From NCBI RefSeq assembly GCF_040115645.1, contig NC_089553.1:4216001-4280000 (forward strand): a stretch of 64,000 nucleotides of DNA, in the 5' to 3' direction. Positions within the stretch are counted from its first letter, which is position 1. Each line of letters starts with the position of its first letter. The translations under genes and the position numbers were made by a program. Shown one piece after another: positions 1-11,899 of the stretch. The notes under the pieces are model-generated. The model ran no database searches. It had not been told where the DNA came from and was given only the letters and a program-made list of their open reading frames with translations. This DNA comes from Euwallacea fornicatus (taxonomy: Eukaryota; Arthropoda; Insecta; Coleoptera; Curculionidae).

Positions 1-2330
1 TAGAGCTATTCCTTTCTTACTGTTAATATCGGCAGTTTTCTCACAAGGCAACAGAATTCTTACGTTGATATTTATACAAGTAGAATTTAAGCAACTACCG
101 ATATACAGGGTGATTGAAAGTGTGCAAAAATTAAACTTCGAATTTAGTATTTTTCGGGCTGTAGGGGAATATATCATATAAAACTTTTCACTAGGACGTC
201 TCGTTAAACAAATACAGGGTGTGCAGCTTAAAAAGCTAGTGCTGTTATTTAATATCTTTTTAAGTTCTTTCACTAAAATTGATATGCTTATGTGGTGGAC
301 CATTGACCACACTGAGATCTACAAGATTTTTCGATTCCGATCTCAATTTCCTGCAAATTAAAACTCCTTCAGACGTCTCGAAAAAGAGCTGGTGATCAAA
401 TAAGAGTTGAAAAACAAATTGAAAAATACTTGGCTGCTGCTAGATGTGATTTAAAATTACTTGACAATCTGGCAGCATCTCGACACGCACCACATCTCAG
501 ATTAATTCGATTTTAAAAATATTAGAAAATATGCAGAACAATAAGTTTTTCAGTTAATCACCCTATATCGTTCTAAGGAAGAGTCCTAATGGAGAAATTC
601 ATGTGAATCCCGCCTGAAGCTAGGGAATTTTTTTTTATTGCACCTAGAGCATGGAAAATCACGGAGGAAACCTTGTTACAACTTTACCCTTTAAAGTAGG
701 GCCCCAAAGCAACGTTTTTCAAATTCATTACTTAGTCTTCCAAGAAAAAAATATGTTGTCCTCTAGACACTAACACTGCATGTTCAGCAATAACAAATAA
801 ATCTCTAGTTTAATCAATGGTTTGCCCCCCAGCACTGAGGATTATTTAATTAAAAAAAAGTGGCGTTTCAGAGTTTTCTTTGAATATACAAGTTATTTTT
901 GGAAGTCTTCAATTGTCTCGTGAAAAACAATTTGGGTGTTGTCGTATCTCGAAAACAGTAAGCGATGCGCCCTTTTGACCATAGAACACGCGACGCCGGC
1001 GCGCACCCAACACATACACGTTAAAAAACATTTCAATGCACGGTAGAATACATAATTTCATTTAAGCGAAATAAATAATAATGGTTTTTAATTTGACACT
1101 CGATTAAGCCTGTTTTTTCAAACTCCTTGTAACTTTGCCAGCAAGATAACTTGCATGGTCAAGCTGTCCATTTCCATAAAAATGTGTCTCATTGGCAAAG
1201 TTAACAGCGGTTTAGAAAACCGAGTCTTAAGACGTTTCTAAAATAGAACCATTCACTGCGTCCTGCATTCAAATCGTTTGTTTCTCGGAATTGACGTGTG
1301 GCGTAAAAGAAACTCGAGGGGCCGTTTTGCTTCCAAATTAAATTAAGTTTTCGAATGTGGCAAAAATTGAAAATTGGTAAAATCATTTTCGGTAAAAATG
1401 TTTCATTGATCTGCTGGTAGTAACCGAGCTGTTAACGTATGAGGATGGGAAAAAATCTGTTTTTTTCTATTCCCCGACATGTGCGCAATCTCCGTATTAA
1501 CGGCCCGAGATTTCGTAATTTCATTTTGAAAAACTAAGTAATGAATCAGAAAAAAGTTACTTGGTCCAGAACGTGGATATCGTAAATTCACTGTCGCAAT
1601 GACATTCATAATCCAGCAGAAGACGAAGCTACGAATGAAGCGATACTCACAGCTACGTCTTCGACTCGGCTAATGAATTGCGGTTGCAGAAAATTTTTAT
1701 TTTCACTGAGAAAAACACGATCTTTCCTCCGATTGATCCACTTTTCTCAAATTGGCATAACAAATGATCAGCTGGTAACGTCACTAGTGACGCAATACAG
1801 GCAGTGAAAGTGTTACTCTGCCCTTTTTTGTGTCTTTAAAAAATCACTTTTTTGTCGATCTCAGAAAAAGGTAATTTAGGCACGCAGCTCGATGATTATC
1901 CCTCCTTAAGAAGGCACTTTTAAGTTCGAACAAGGTTTCGTAATTCAACATAATAACTTGATTTTGGTTACACGCAGCTAAAAGGGAACTTATTTTTCAT
2001 ATACTTTGCGTATTCCTGCAGAAACGATAAATTTGGAAGAAACATTCAGCCCTCAATAAAATATCACATAATTAGAGAAAAACTTCAACTGAAGTATGGT
2101 CACACGTACCCCATAAGCGGTACGTTACCTAATCAAAGACGTCGTTAACGTGTTCATCTTTGACCAGGTAACGTTCTTTCGCAATTTACTTAAAAAGATG
2201 CCATTTGCCGAGTGTCAGGAAGCTTTCTTTTAATAAACGTGACATAAAACCAAGCCAAAAACTAACAGAGCACGTCCATACGTAGCGGAATGTTTATACC
2301 CTGAGAACACCCCCTGTGTTTTGGTTTCAG
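1..2330. other. Dscam1 upstream intron with decayed transposon ends
   Basis: No exon recognised. TACAGGGTGATT near 105 and AATCACCCTAT ending at 567 face each other and may bound a roughly 465-bp inverted-repeat relic; a second CAGGGTGTG lies at about 215. A diverged inverted match joins 711-742 with 1526-1560 (shared core ATTCATTACTTAGT). The rest is AT-rich sequence in which I see nothing specific. Confidence 0.4.
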
Positions 2331-2489
2331 GTACTATTGCCCCAGCCCGCGAAATCCCCAAGGAGGACACCCTCCAAATAATCCTCGCCAACCTAAACCT
2401 AGTAGTACCCGTAGTGGCTGCAGTGCTCGTCATTATCGTTGCCATAATCGTGATATGCGTGTTGCGCGGCAAAGGAAACTATAACAAAG
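2331..2489 (+). CDS. Dscam1: Dscam1 alternative transmembrane exon A
   Basis: 159 nt, phase 1 at both ends, acceptor ttggtttcag and donor gtaaat. It encodes GTIAPAREIPKEDTLQ and then a hydrophobic helix rich in V, I and A, ending in CVLRGKGNYNK. It corresponds to one member of the insect Dscam1 transmembrane exon pair. Spliced to 4922 it restores a GAT (Asp) codon. Confidence 0.93.
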
Positions 2490-5400
2490 GTAAATTGTCG
2501 GTCGTTAATTCTAGGTACCATCGCCCCAGCGAGGGATATGCCCGGGATGAGGATGCTGTTCCCGTGGATCCCGGAGTGGGTCGAGTGGAACATCGCGGTG
2601 CCGGTGGCCGCGACGGTGGTTGTGGTTGTGGTTGGTATTGTGGTGGTGTGCGTGGCCTTGTCGAGGAAGGCGCATGGCCCCCTACAGACCCGACTGCACA
2701 GCGATTGTATGTGTATGGATCGTTTTTTTATCATCTCATCTTCTTAATTTTTTTTTCCTTCTCACCGTAGTGTCACTACATTCTAGGTTTGCCACATCTT
2801 CACCAAGAGTGGGAATTTTTACTTTTATTTCATTGAATTTCCAATAATTATCAGTAGTAAGTTTCATTTCTGAGCAATTGGGAGGTGCAAAATATTCCAT
2901 ATTGCGGGTTATTATAGTTTCGGGCTGGACTGTGTTAGGACTTTTTATTTTTATTATTTTTTCAAAGTTTGAAGTGCCAATTCTACGTTTTGGGTTTAAC
3001 AATCATCATGCAAGTTTGATCGCTACGTTTTTTGTTGAAAAACTAAATTCGGTGGAAATTGCATTTCCGCAGAAGCAAAATTCTCGAAGAAAGCCCCACG
3101 AAGGTAGAACCTATGCAAGTCGAAACAGCCGAATGGAATATATTCAACATCTGCATCCGTATTTCGATATACGCGAAAAAAAACCGAAACGCGATAATTT
3201 TAGATTCCGAAATTACATCCTGTGATGTAAAAATTTCATCCCTAAATTCAACCCCGTTTGCATGAGAATTAAAACCCCCGAATTTTTAAATTGAACTATG
3301 GGTTTGTGATACCTCATTTGAACATTTTTTCATTCGCTGGTCAAAATTGTTATGGTTTTAAACTTTACCCGAAACAATAATAGAAAAAAAATCATGTAAT
3401 TTGAGAAAAATCTCTACAACGAACTAGAAACGTATTGACTTATACCATTTTATTATTGATAATGTAATAAATTAACCAAACAAATCAGTCTCAATATACC
3501 GCGACATGATTTTTCCCAATCGGTGAATAGGGAAGCGTGGATCTTTGGAATGGCCAGCACGCTCACCTGATCTGACTCCATTAAAATTCTTCTGGGATGT
3601 TTGAAAAGTGTGGCGTACAAAATCAAATCACGAGGTTCAGTGACGGTTGCGATTAGATCGGTTAAGCCTCAGATACTGGTAAATGTCAGAAGTTTTTTTA
3701 TTTACGATTAGGATACTGCCAAGATGTCCAAGGCACGCATTACATTATCAATTACGCAATGGTATTGATTATTAAGTTTTAAGTTTATTGTGGAGACTAT
3801 CGTTGATTACATGAATTTATTTATTTCTATTATTCTGGGCAATAAAGGTCAAAACCATAACGATTTTCAATAAACAATGAAAAGACCTCTGAATTGAGGT
3901 ATCGCAAACCCATGCTTGCAGTTTGAAAATCTGGGGGTTGCAATTGTCACGCAAAGGGGATGAAATTTTTACGTTACATGATGCAATTTCAGAATCTCGA
4001 ATCGATCTGTTTTGGCATTTTTTTCACATATGTCGAAATATGCAGATATTGCATTTATTCCATTTATCTCTTTCACCCTGTATAGATCGTCCATTTCTGG
4101 TACGCAAACATGGGAATCTCGGTAATATAAGGTTGGTTAAATTGCAGTAAAGTCGCGCAATTTGAAGTTCAAGAATATACCGTTTTAAAATTTGAAAAAT
4201 TCCGATGACTTCCGGAGGTATTAAAATATATATGTATAAATTATAATCAAGTGGGTAAAGATCTGGTAAGCATACCGGCCAACATAGAAAAACTAGAAAC
4301 TGCACCAAACGCAGCTAAATTTTTACAAATAGGAAATAATTTCAAATTGGTTGTCGTCTTTCTGGGTGCCACGTAGGTATGTATGTATTTTCCAAAGTCA
4401 AAAATTTTGATTTTTGGACAGGTAATTCGTATCTCATTACATTAAAAATAAAATTAATTTATTTTTCTGCGTGTCTGGGCAATTTGTGACAAATTGACTA
4501 TTTGATTCGGAAGGACAGGGAGAACCGAAACATCATACAAATGTACGTTGGGCGTCCAATTTAACGTACAAGTTTTTTTGTTACTTCCAGTTTAACGGGA
4601 AATTGGGGCTACGAAATGAAACAACTCTTTTCTTTCAGCAATTTAATGTCGCATGTATTAACCAAAAACTTCATCGTCATAATTCATTTACAATTTCATT
4701 TTAATCGGGGTAAAACACAAAAACCATTTATTCCTTTTGAAACCGTCAGCTGAAACATTTAAATTTCTCTGTTTTACCTTCGAACCTTATTTTAGTTATT
4801 TAGCTTAATAATTGTAAATATTCGATATAAATTAGTGGGCGATTTCAGTATAAAAAATTAAAAAAAAAAAAAACAAACATCCATACTTTAAAAAATTAAC
4901 GTCCTGCTCCAAATCTCTCAGATGACGTCGTCTACAACCAATCCTGCAACGCTGCTTCCACCCTGGACAAGCGTCGTCCAGATCTACGAGACGAACTCGG
5001 CTACATCGCTCCCCCCAATCGAAAACTACCCCCTGTTCCAGGGTCGAACTACAACACTTGCGACCGTATTAAACGAGGTACCGCTTTAAGTAAGATCATT
5101 CATCGCTTTTTAGCATGCTCTTTAATTTCTAGATTTTTTTGTTATCTTTTGTGTTACTTAGTGCCTTCATGCGGATGTCCCATCGTTGTTAGCCATTTGT
5201 ATACAGCATTTTCTTTATGATAGAGGTGTTTTATGGATGTAGTACATAAAAGGAGATAATACAGGGTGGTCATTGGAAAAGTCTCAAGTACGCCTTATTA
5301 CGGTTCTTTTTGATGACCACGCCCGTTAAATGCTTATTAGTGTTAAGTGCTTGGCCCCAACGCAAGAAAATAACTTCGAATTAGTAGATTTTTTTTTTTT

Positions 5401-8400
5401 TTCATTTTATTTGCTGAATTTTTTTTTTAACCGACAATCCTCTGACGGGCAAGAGGACGCTTCTAACGTTTCCTATTATTTTTTTATTGTTTACATTCGA
5501 TAATTTAGGAGCTCATTATCGCTCTCATTCCACTTGGGACCCTCGCCAACGCCATTTGTATGAGGAGTTAAGGAGTAGGCGCGGATCCAACGAAACGGTT
5601 CATACTCACAGAGGTAATGAAACGGTTTTTCTTTTTTATTGGTTGGTAATTTTTTGCGAGTATGACATTTTTTGGAATTTATGAAAAACGGTAAATTTTT
5701 GCACCGCACGCTTTTATTTAAAAAAATTTTCACTTTGTTATTTAAACATTTTCAATGATGTTATGAGTGAAGTCAGCCTACTAACACGACTAACTTGACG
5801 TTGTATTTCCTCAACCCTGTGCCTTCTCTAACAAAGTAAGTGCAAATTAGTGTGTCTACCCAGTTTCTTTCATTGCTTCTTAGCGAGGCTTTTCATTAAT
5901 AATTATTTACAGCATGAAGTTTTGTGATCGTTGTTAACACACTAACGTTAATTGACAAATAACAATATTTCTAATATGTCTGTGTCTCGAACTTAACGAT
6001 ACTCTGCAGTGTTTACCGAGAATGGCTACAATCGTTACATAACAAATAACGAGCTAAAACTATCTAATTTAGGTATGGATGATGAAATCTGCCCCTACGC
6101 CACCTTCCATTTGCTGGGCTTCAGAGAGGAGATGGACCCTACCAAGGCTATGCAGTTCCAGACTTTCCCTCATCCTCACGCAGGCACCATGGGGCCATCT
6201 GGGATGAACACCCCTCACCAAATTCATTCGCGCAACGGATCACAATCGATGCCTAGACAGGGAAATAGGAGATATGATAGAGTTGGATCTCAAGGTACGA
6301 GTGTTATTTCTGAATCAACGGTAAAAGTTCCGTAGAAGAAAGTCAGAGGTTTAATTTGCTTGATAAAACTTGTACTACAATAGAAAAACGGACAAAGAAA
6401 AAAGTAAACATATCATCTACAAGGGGACTTGTTAACAATCGGTTGAAAGCTGGAGAAATGACACTTCATATGGTGATGATTGCAGAAAATGTGCCTCAAC
6501 CGACAGTCGATTATTTCGGATATACATACAGGGTGTTCCTTAAGGGAGGAAATACATGCAGAACGCTTGTTTTTCAGGAATTTCTTCTGGGAAATTACTG
6601 TGTCGTCTAATTTGCGACTTGAGGTCTTGGACCCTTGGAAAATCAGTTTAAGGACCTTAATCTTTCACCTTCAAAAACATAGACATAGCTACTGATGCGA
6701 TCCTGTATCTCTGAAATCAAAGAGCATTTTTGCCAATCGGCTTGCAGAAAGACGATCGATTTCAGCCATTATTTTAAAGCAAAACACCCCACGTGCTTCC
6801 TAGATAAATTCATTTAAAATATAGAAACTGAATAAAATTTTCGGAAAAATATCCCAAATTTTGATATACTGATTTCCGTCATAACTGAGTGGTGATCACA
6901 TCTGCTCTTGTCTTACAGGCAATGGCAGCATCTATTCCCCAGGTCCAGAATACGATGATCCCGCCAACTGCGCCCCCGAAGACGAACAATACGGATCGCA
7001 ATATGGCGGCTACGGAGCTCCTTACGACCAATATGGAAGCCGTGGATCTATTGGTCGTCGTTCTCTAGGTGGTTTCAACTCAGATATACTATGAACGTTT
7101 CTCTTATTAACAAACTATTCAATTGCAGGCTCTCTTCGCATCCCACCAACCAGCAACTCCCCTGAACCCCCACCGCCACCTCCACGCAATCACGATCCCT
7201 CCTTTAACGATTCCAAGGATTCAAATGAGATTTCCGAAGCTGAATGTGATAGGGATCAACTGATCAATAGCAGGACCTATGGGGGTAAGTTTCGGTACCA
7301 ACGCGATCTTTTATGAGTGGCCCAAATGCAACTGTGATTACATACATATTTTATGCATTTTTGAGTCCTGCTTAATATAAGATGTGAAAAAATTTATAAA
7401 TAATTCAAAAACGGTACTAAATAAAAACTAATTTTCAGAAGACGAAGCGGGTAAGTGATGAGTTTTTCGGAGTGATTTTTCTATGGAGTTTTAGATGGAT
7501 TTCTATGCATTACCATAGTCGTTGTCACTCTCGTTATCATTCAAAATTAACTAGGTAAACTTGAACTAAAATTGTGAGGTTTGACTGAGTGTTGGCAAAA
7601 ATTGAGACTGACGAACAAGAGTCTCTACGCTGGAGCAATAATCTATGCTAATCCAGCGGTTTCGATCCAAACTGATGGATTTTTGGAGGCTGGGAGTCAA
7701 GAACCAGAACAGCTAGATGTAATGGATTTATTGAAATCATTTTCAATGTCAAGAAATTACAATTTTGATATGGGACAAATTCAATCGTTAATAAAACCTA
7801 AAAAAAATTCGTAATGAGTCGACCCTCCACGGTTTAGTCCCACCTCCTGGTCACCTCTAAACATCGAAGTAAGAAGTCGATCGATATCCTCCTGAAAGAT
7901 TTCATTCCGATCACCATTTGTATCAGAAACCGCCAAAATTCGTGCGGGATATTCAGTGTTTAACCTGCACAGTTCCCGACGTGTTAGGTCTGGAGATTTG
8001 GGCGGCCGAGGGTAACAGATTGATCTAACTTTGTCGAAAGCAGTTTAACGGGACGGAAAATCGTTTACGTGTGAAGATTTTCCTTTATACATAAAGAAAA
8101 ATCCTTATTACTAGGTGTTCTGGTTGCTGTCACCAATGTATTAAGCGCCTAATCCGCATTCCTATGTGATCAACTTTTGCCTAGACATTTCCGAGCACTA
8201 ACTTGCTATTTACCTACTATATGAGGTACACCAAAAGTTCCTGTTTGCCCAGGATCTTCATTCGTCATACTCACAAACCATAACTCATCCAAAAACAATC
8301 AAATTATCTCACGTTTAATTCTCCTGCACCAAGACGTGTCTGCATGGTTTTTTTTTAATTTGTGACTAACAAGATGTTTAACATGTGTTTTAATAAAAAA

Positions 8401-11209
8401 ATGTGATTTAACTTTCCACGTCTAAATCATAATCTAATTTTTTTCCACAAAATCGATCCGACTGTGTATGGGTTCTGCCCATCACACTTTCTTTCATTTT
8501 AGTAGTTTCTTCCTGTTTAATTATTATTTTGCATATAGAGAGTTTCCATATTATTTTTTGGACATGTTTATAGATTATAATAAATGTTGTCTTTATTGTG
8601 ATCGTGTAGTAAGTGTGGTCTTTTTCAGTAATGAGAGGTAACGCAAAGGATGGCATGACCCACGAGGAAATGAGAAAACTGATTGAGAGGTCAGTACTAC
8701 TGAAACTTTCATTTTAATTCAATTACCATACTAAACCCGTATTTTGCTGTAATGTCGCTTTAATCTGTAAGTTGTCCAGAGTTGAGCCTTGTACAGATTC
8801 AGTAAAAGTGCTTGAACTTTCATTTATTAACAAATGAACTAGAGATTAATTGAATAACCATAATCTAGGAGAACACCCCATGTATTTTTTCAATTTCACA
8901 TTTATCATCATGATATCTCTGTAAAACCACTAAATGGGTTATTCTTTCACGAATCCCTCTCAAACAGGAAACTGTAAGTCTTTTGCACTGTAGCTACGCT
9001 TTTTAAATAATTTTATCTCCTTTAATTCACATGTTTCTTTGGTAAAACGCTCTGTGTGTTTTAATATTCTTTTGATTCGTTCCTTCTTTACATTTTTAAT
9101 AAAGTTGTAACACTGTGTGGGGGTTTAGCCGAAACGTACACTGTTTACTTTAGTGTGCTTATTATGTTGATTTATTAACAACTGCATGATTTTGATTAAT
9201 ATGGAAATTAGCATGGGACGGTGTTTTGGTGTTTTTTGTGTGCGATTTAAGGAATTCGAAAGAAGAACAGTAACAGTCGGAAATGGTATTGCCTTCGCCA
9301 TTCGTTTTTTTTTTAAACAATTTCCAGTTTATACACAATTTTTTAGTTTATTGGGGCGCATTTGTGCGCCCTTGAATCATCATAATACTCTGGATTGTGA
9401 ACTCATGGAAATTTGGACGCAGCCTAAAGCCTGAAACTACTGTAAAAACGTAAAAAGTCGCCTGAAACAGGCTATAAAATGTCACTTTTACTGCTTGGTT
9501 GTTACATTTTCTTTCCAGTCACTTCAAATTTGATAGATAAGCGCCAGCGAAAGTTAAAAAAATCATGTATAGGAAATATAACAATGAAGAGAAAGCTTAC
9601 CTCAATCGGAGAAAAAAATGTATGCGTTTTACTCAGGAAAAGAAGCCAAATTTGCAACTTTTTGGGCTTTTGAAACAAATACAGTAGTGGAAAAAAGTAT
9701 GAAATATTTATATGATATTGAGGATGTTTTTCTCGGTCAGAGGTTGGACCCATCCACAGAGTTGAAGGAAAAATCGATCGTTTCCCATATCTAGGAATTT
9801 TTTGTAAAATAAAAAGTTTCCATTTGCTGAAGAATCTGAGTCATTCATTTGGGAATACCAACAATTCAAAACACACTTCAATGGTAGTTGGAGAGTGGTT
9901 TTTTACGAATTAATGTGAACTTAATCCAGTATCTTTCACAATCTTCTGTTCTTAACTGGATAAAATGTCTCTGGGAAATATTAGGTCGCAGGATTAGGAT
10001 ATCGCCGTTGGAAACAAAGAATTGCGGAAAACTATTCAGGAGGAATGGATTCGGATTCCAGTCGAAACACTGCAGTCATTTGCCCGCTTTCTACCTAGAA
10101 GGTACCAAACGGTACTAGGTGCTCATGGTTATGCGACAAAATACCACTTCATTTATTTGTATTATCACAACAATGAAAGTATTCCGTAATTTTTTCCAAC
10201 CACATATTTGTATTTTTATGTAAAAAATTTACTCGTTGATGGGTTGAATCACCACTACTTGTACATTTAGCAAATAAACATTACGAAATAATTTTGACTA
10301 TTTTTAGAATATTCTATGAAGTAGGAAGAATATATTATTATTTACCGAAATATTCCATATTTTTCTCCACTACTGTAAATGTCCAATGAGGCCGTTGCCG
10401 GCTGGCATTTGCATTTTAAATAACCTGAACTAACCCAAATACAGAATGGCATTGAATACCGATTGTTCGATTAAATTGATAGTCATCTTCGCTTTGTTGC
10501 AATGTTAAAAAATTTATAAGGTGAAATGCCTTTGAAAAAGAGGCAACAATTCGGATATGGTATACGTGTAGTGTAAAACAAACATTCCAGCCTTACCAAG
10601 GGCTCGAATCAATGCCCTTGTTAACAATTTGGTGTCAAATTTGTCACCATTTTCAGAGATAAGAAAAAATATTTAAAAAAAAAGATAGAAAACATACTAA
10701 AATGCTCAAGAGGTGCAGTGCACACTCCGAAATTCTTTTTAATAGTCGTTGAAAATTTTCAGTTTCTTTGATATAAGTCCTGTCGTCATTCCATAAGGTT
10801 AGTGGTAAATGGTCAGTGTTTCATCATAGTATTTAATTAAAATTTATTTGAACAGTTATTTAAAAAATACGAAAAAATTTTAAAATAATTAAAAAATCTG
10901 AATAAAAAATGCAGATTAAATTTCGAAAATCAGGTTAAGCTAAAAAATGGTAGAATGAATGAGAACATTTTAAATTTAAATTAACACGAAAAAATCTCAT
11001 GTCATTAAAGATGACATGCCGCATATGGCAAAGAAAGGGTCACCCCTCAGGGATTAAAATTTGAAAAATCGATAATAAAAAAGGTTGATAACTATCGCTG
11101 ATGCCCTTATATGATTATTCTCTTTTTTTTTCTCAAATATAGAAACGAAACAGGACAAACCACAACAGCAAACGGGGGACTCACAGCCTACGATACTGTG
11201 GCAGTGTAA
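2331..11209 (+). CDS. Dscam1: Dscam1 cell-adhesion receptor, 3' part (transmembrane and cytoplasmic exons)
   Basis: Immunoglobulin-superfamily neuronal and immune receptor; this part supplies the membrane anchor and signalling tail. Exons: 2331-2489 or 2515-2706 (alternative transmembrane exons), 4922-5077, 5509-5613, 6073-6294, 6919-7068, 7129-7284, 7439-7450, 8629-8689, 11143-11209 (stop TAA 11207-11209). All junctions carry AG/GT and are phase 1 except the last (phase 2). The path using the first transmembrane exon gives 361 residues in frame. Recognisable tail motifs, in order: LDKRRPDLRDELGYIAPPNR followed by KLPPVPGSNY (PxxP, SH3-ligand type), YRSHSTWDPR, MDDEICPYATFHLLGFREE, a proline run at 7165-7182, MTHEEMRKLIER, and the terminus GLTAYDTVAV. 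These match the insect Dscam1 tail as I know it. The ectodomain exons are upstream of the window. Identity is very likely; inclusion of each exon in every transcript is not known. Confidence 0.93.
2515..2706 (+). CDS. Dscam1: Dscam1 alternative transmembrane exon B
   Basis: 192 nt, phase 1 at both ends, acceptor ttaattctag and donor gtatgt. It encodes GTIAPARDMPGMRMLFPWIP, then EWVEWN, a Val/Ala-rich membrane helix, and the juxtamembrane stretch CVALSRKAHGPLQTRL. Its first seven residues repeat those of exon A, as expected for duplicated mutually exclusive exons. Spliced to 4922 it gives TAT (Tyr) at the junction where exon A gives Asp. It starts only 25 nt after exon A ends. Confidence 0.93.
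3111..4086. mobile_element. Inverted-repeat DNA transposon relic (CAGGGTG end)
   Basis: The right end reads CACCCTGTATAG (about 4075-4086). The right arm (3800-4086) is a diverged reverse complement of 3111-3395; for example ATGGGTTTGTGATACCTCA at 3298 mirrors 3895-3913. Inside, 3549-3603 encodes WPARSPDLTPLKFF, the C-terminal signature of DUF4817-type transposases, with stops around it. It lies in the Dscam1 intron after the transmembrane exons. Confidence 0.7.
4101..4215. repeat. Dispersed repeat, copy in Dscam1 intron
   Basis: CATGGGAATCTCGGTAA at 4109 and TTTTAAAATTTGAAAAATTC at 4182 match, in the same order and spacing, CATGAGAATCTCGGTAA at 23861 and CTTAAAATTTGAAAAACTC at 23939 in an Oga intron. 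Between them both have GTTGGTTAAATTGCAG / GTTGAGTTGGAGG-like and TCGCGCAATT / TTGCGCAACT. Confidence 0.65.
5270..5340. mobile_element. Solo TACAGGGTGG transposon end
   Basis: TACAGGGTGGTCATTGG starts near 5271 in a Dscam1 intron. The terminal motif matches other elements in the window; no partner arm was found. Confidence 0.3.
7439..7450 (+). CDS. Dscam1: Dscam1 12-nt microexon
   Basis: Between acceptor aattttcag and a consensus donor gtaagtg lie 12 nt, phase 1 on both sides. Inclusion inserts Glu-Asp-Glu-Ala into the tail; skipping leaves the frame unchanged because the next exon (8629) accepts the same phase. The strong flanking splice signals and the fit of phase support it, but there is no transcript evidence here. 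Confidence 0.6.
7820..8045 (-). pseudogene. Transposase C-terminal fragment
   Basis: The minus strand reads PRPPKSPDLTRRELCRLNTE, like the WPPRSPDLTPLDFF block of Tc1/mariner-superfamily transposases but altered after the motif. It lies in the Dscam1 intron between the microexon and exon 8629. Weak single-motif evidence. Confidence 0.35.
8690..11142. other. Dscam1: Last Dscam1 intron (2453 nt)
   Basis: Holds a Tc1-like relic (9900-10165) and a possible micro-exon signal at 8968-8973, both listed separately. Otherwise AT-rich with no recognised coding potential; the apparent short reading frames have no family resemblance. Confidence 0.7.
9900..10165 (+). pseudogene. Tc1-like (DD34E) transposase C-terminal relic
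   Basis: Frames read NWIKCLWEILGRRIRISPLE, then after a frameshift KTIQEEWIRIPVETLQSF and RFLPRRYQTVLGAHGYATKY. These align with the Tc1 pattern PIENLWdxLGRRI, LxxxixEEWxxIPxexi and SMPRRcxavIxakGghTkY as remembered. Frameshifts show it is dead. Confidence 0.6.
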
Positions 11210-11451
11210 TCTGTAAGCTGCACACGAACGCATCTTGTATCTTTTAAGTTTACAGATATTTGGCAATAGCATTTCACTTAAATTCGTCATGCAATTATAT
11301 TAATATCTGAACAATCTCAAAGCATTAATCAAAATTTTAAGCTCGAAGATTGCCAAATATCTTGTATTGCAGTGGACATTCTTCACTATGATTGCACGCA
11401 ATGAGACTGATTGGGATGTGAAGTATACTCTCTTGTCCGCGAAGAATGCTC

Positions 11452-11477
11452 ATTACTACTACTACTACTACTATTAC
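11452..11477. repeat. TAC trinucleotide microsatellite
   Basis: About seven TAC units in a row with one interruption (TATTAC), 243 nt after the Dscam1 stop and so probably in its 3' UTR. Confidence 0.8.
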
Positions 11478-11899
11478 TGGTTTTACGGGGGACAGGGATG
11501 TGTAACGAAGAACGCTCATTGCAATTGTCGCATTTTTAATTAACACTTTTTTACACCAAATATTTATATTAAGTTGCCTTTTCTTTGGGCTTTGGAGCCG
11601 CTAATCGCGATACGTACAATATTTGCCATTGGTTGGTGGATATTTTAGTGTGAGTTGCGTTTTTGGTCATTCATTCGATTTGTACAAAGTGGCTCAATGT
11701 GTCATGTGATATTTTTGTGGTTTGTGGATGTTTGTTTTCGGGGGAATTAATCGGTTAAATATCCCCTTCAAATATACAGAGTGATCCACGTAAAATAGTT
11801 CACTACCTTATATTAAAAACCGTGAGGTCTAGAAAAAGAAGTTCGACATAAGAGTTACTCGGTTTCTCATGAATTTTTAATTTTTAATATTTCCGAAAT

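Noticed and set aside
6009..6072. Extension of the Dscam1 exon at 6073 upstream to a TCTGCAG acceptor
   Set aside because: The added residues do not resemble the Dscam1 tail and the acceptor at 6072 gives the conserved start and correct phase.
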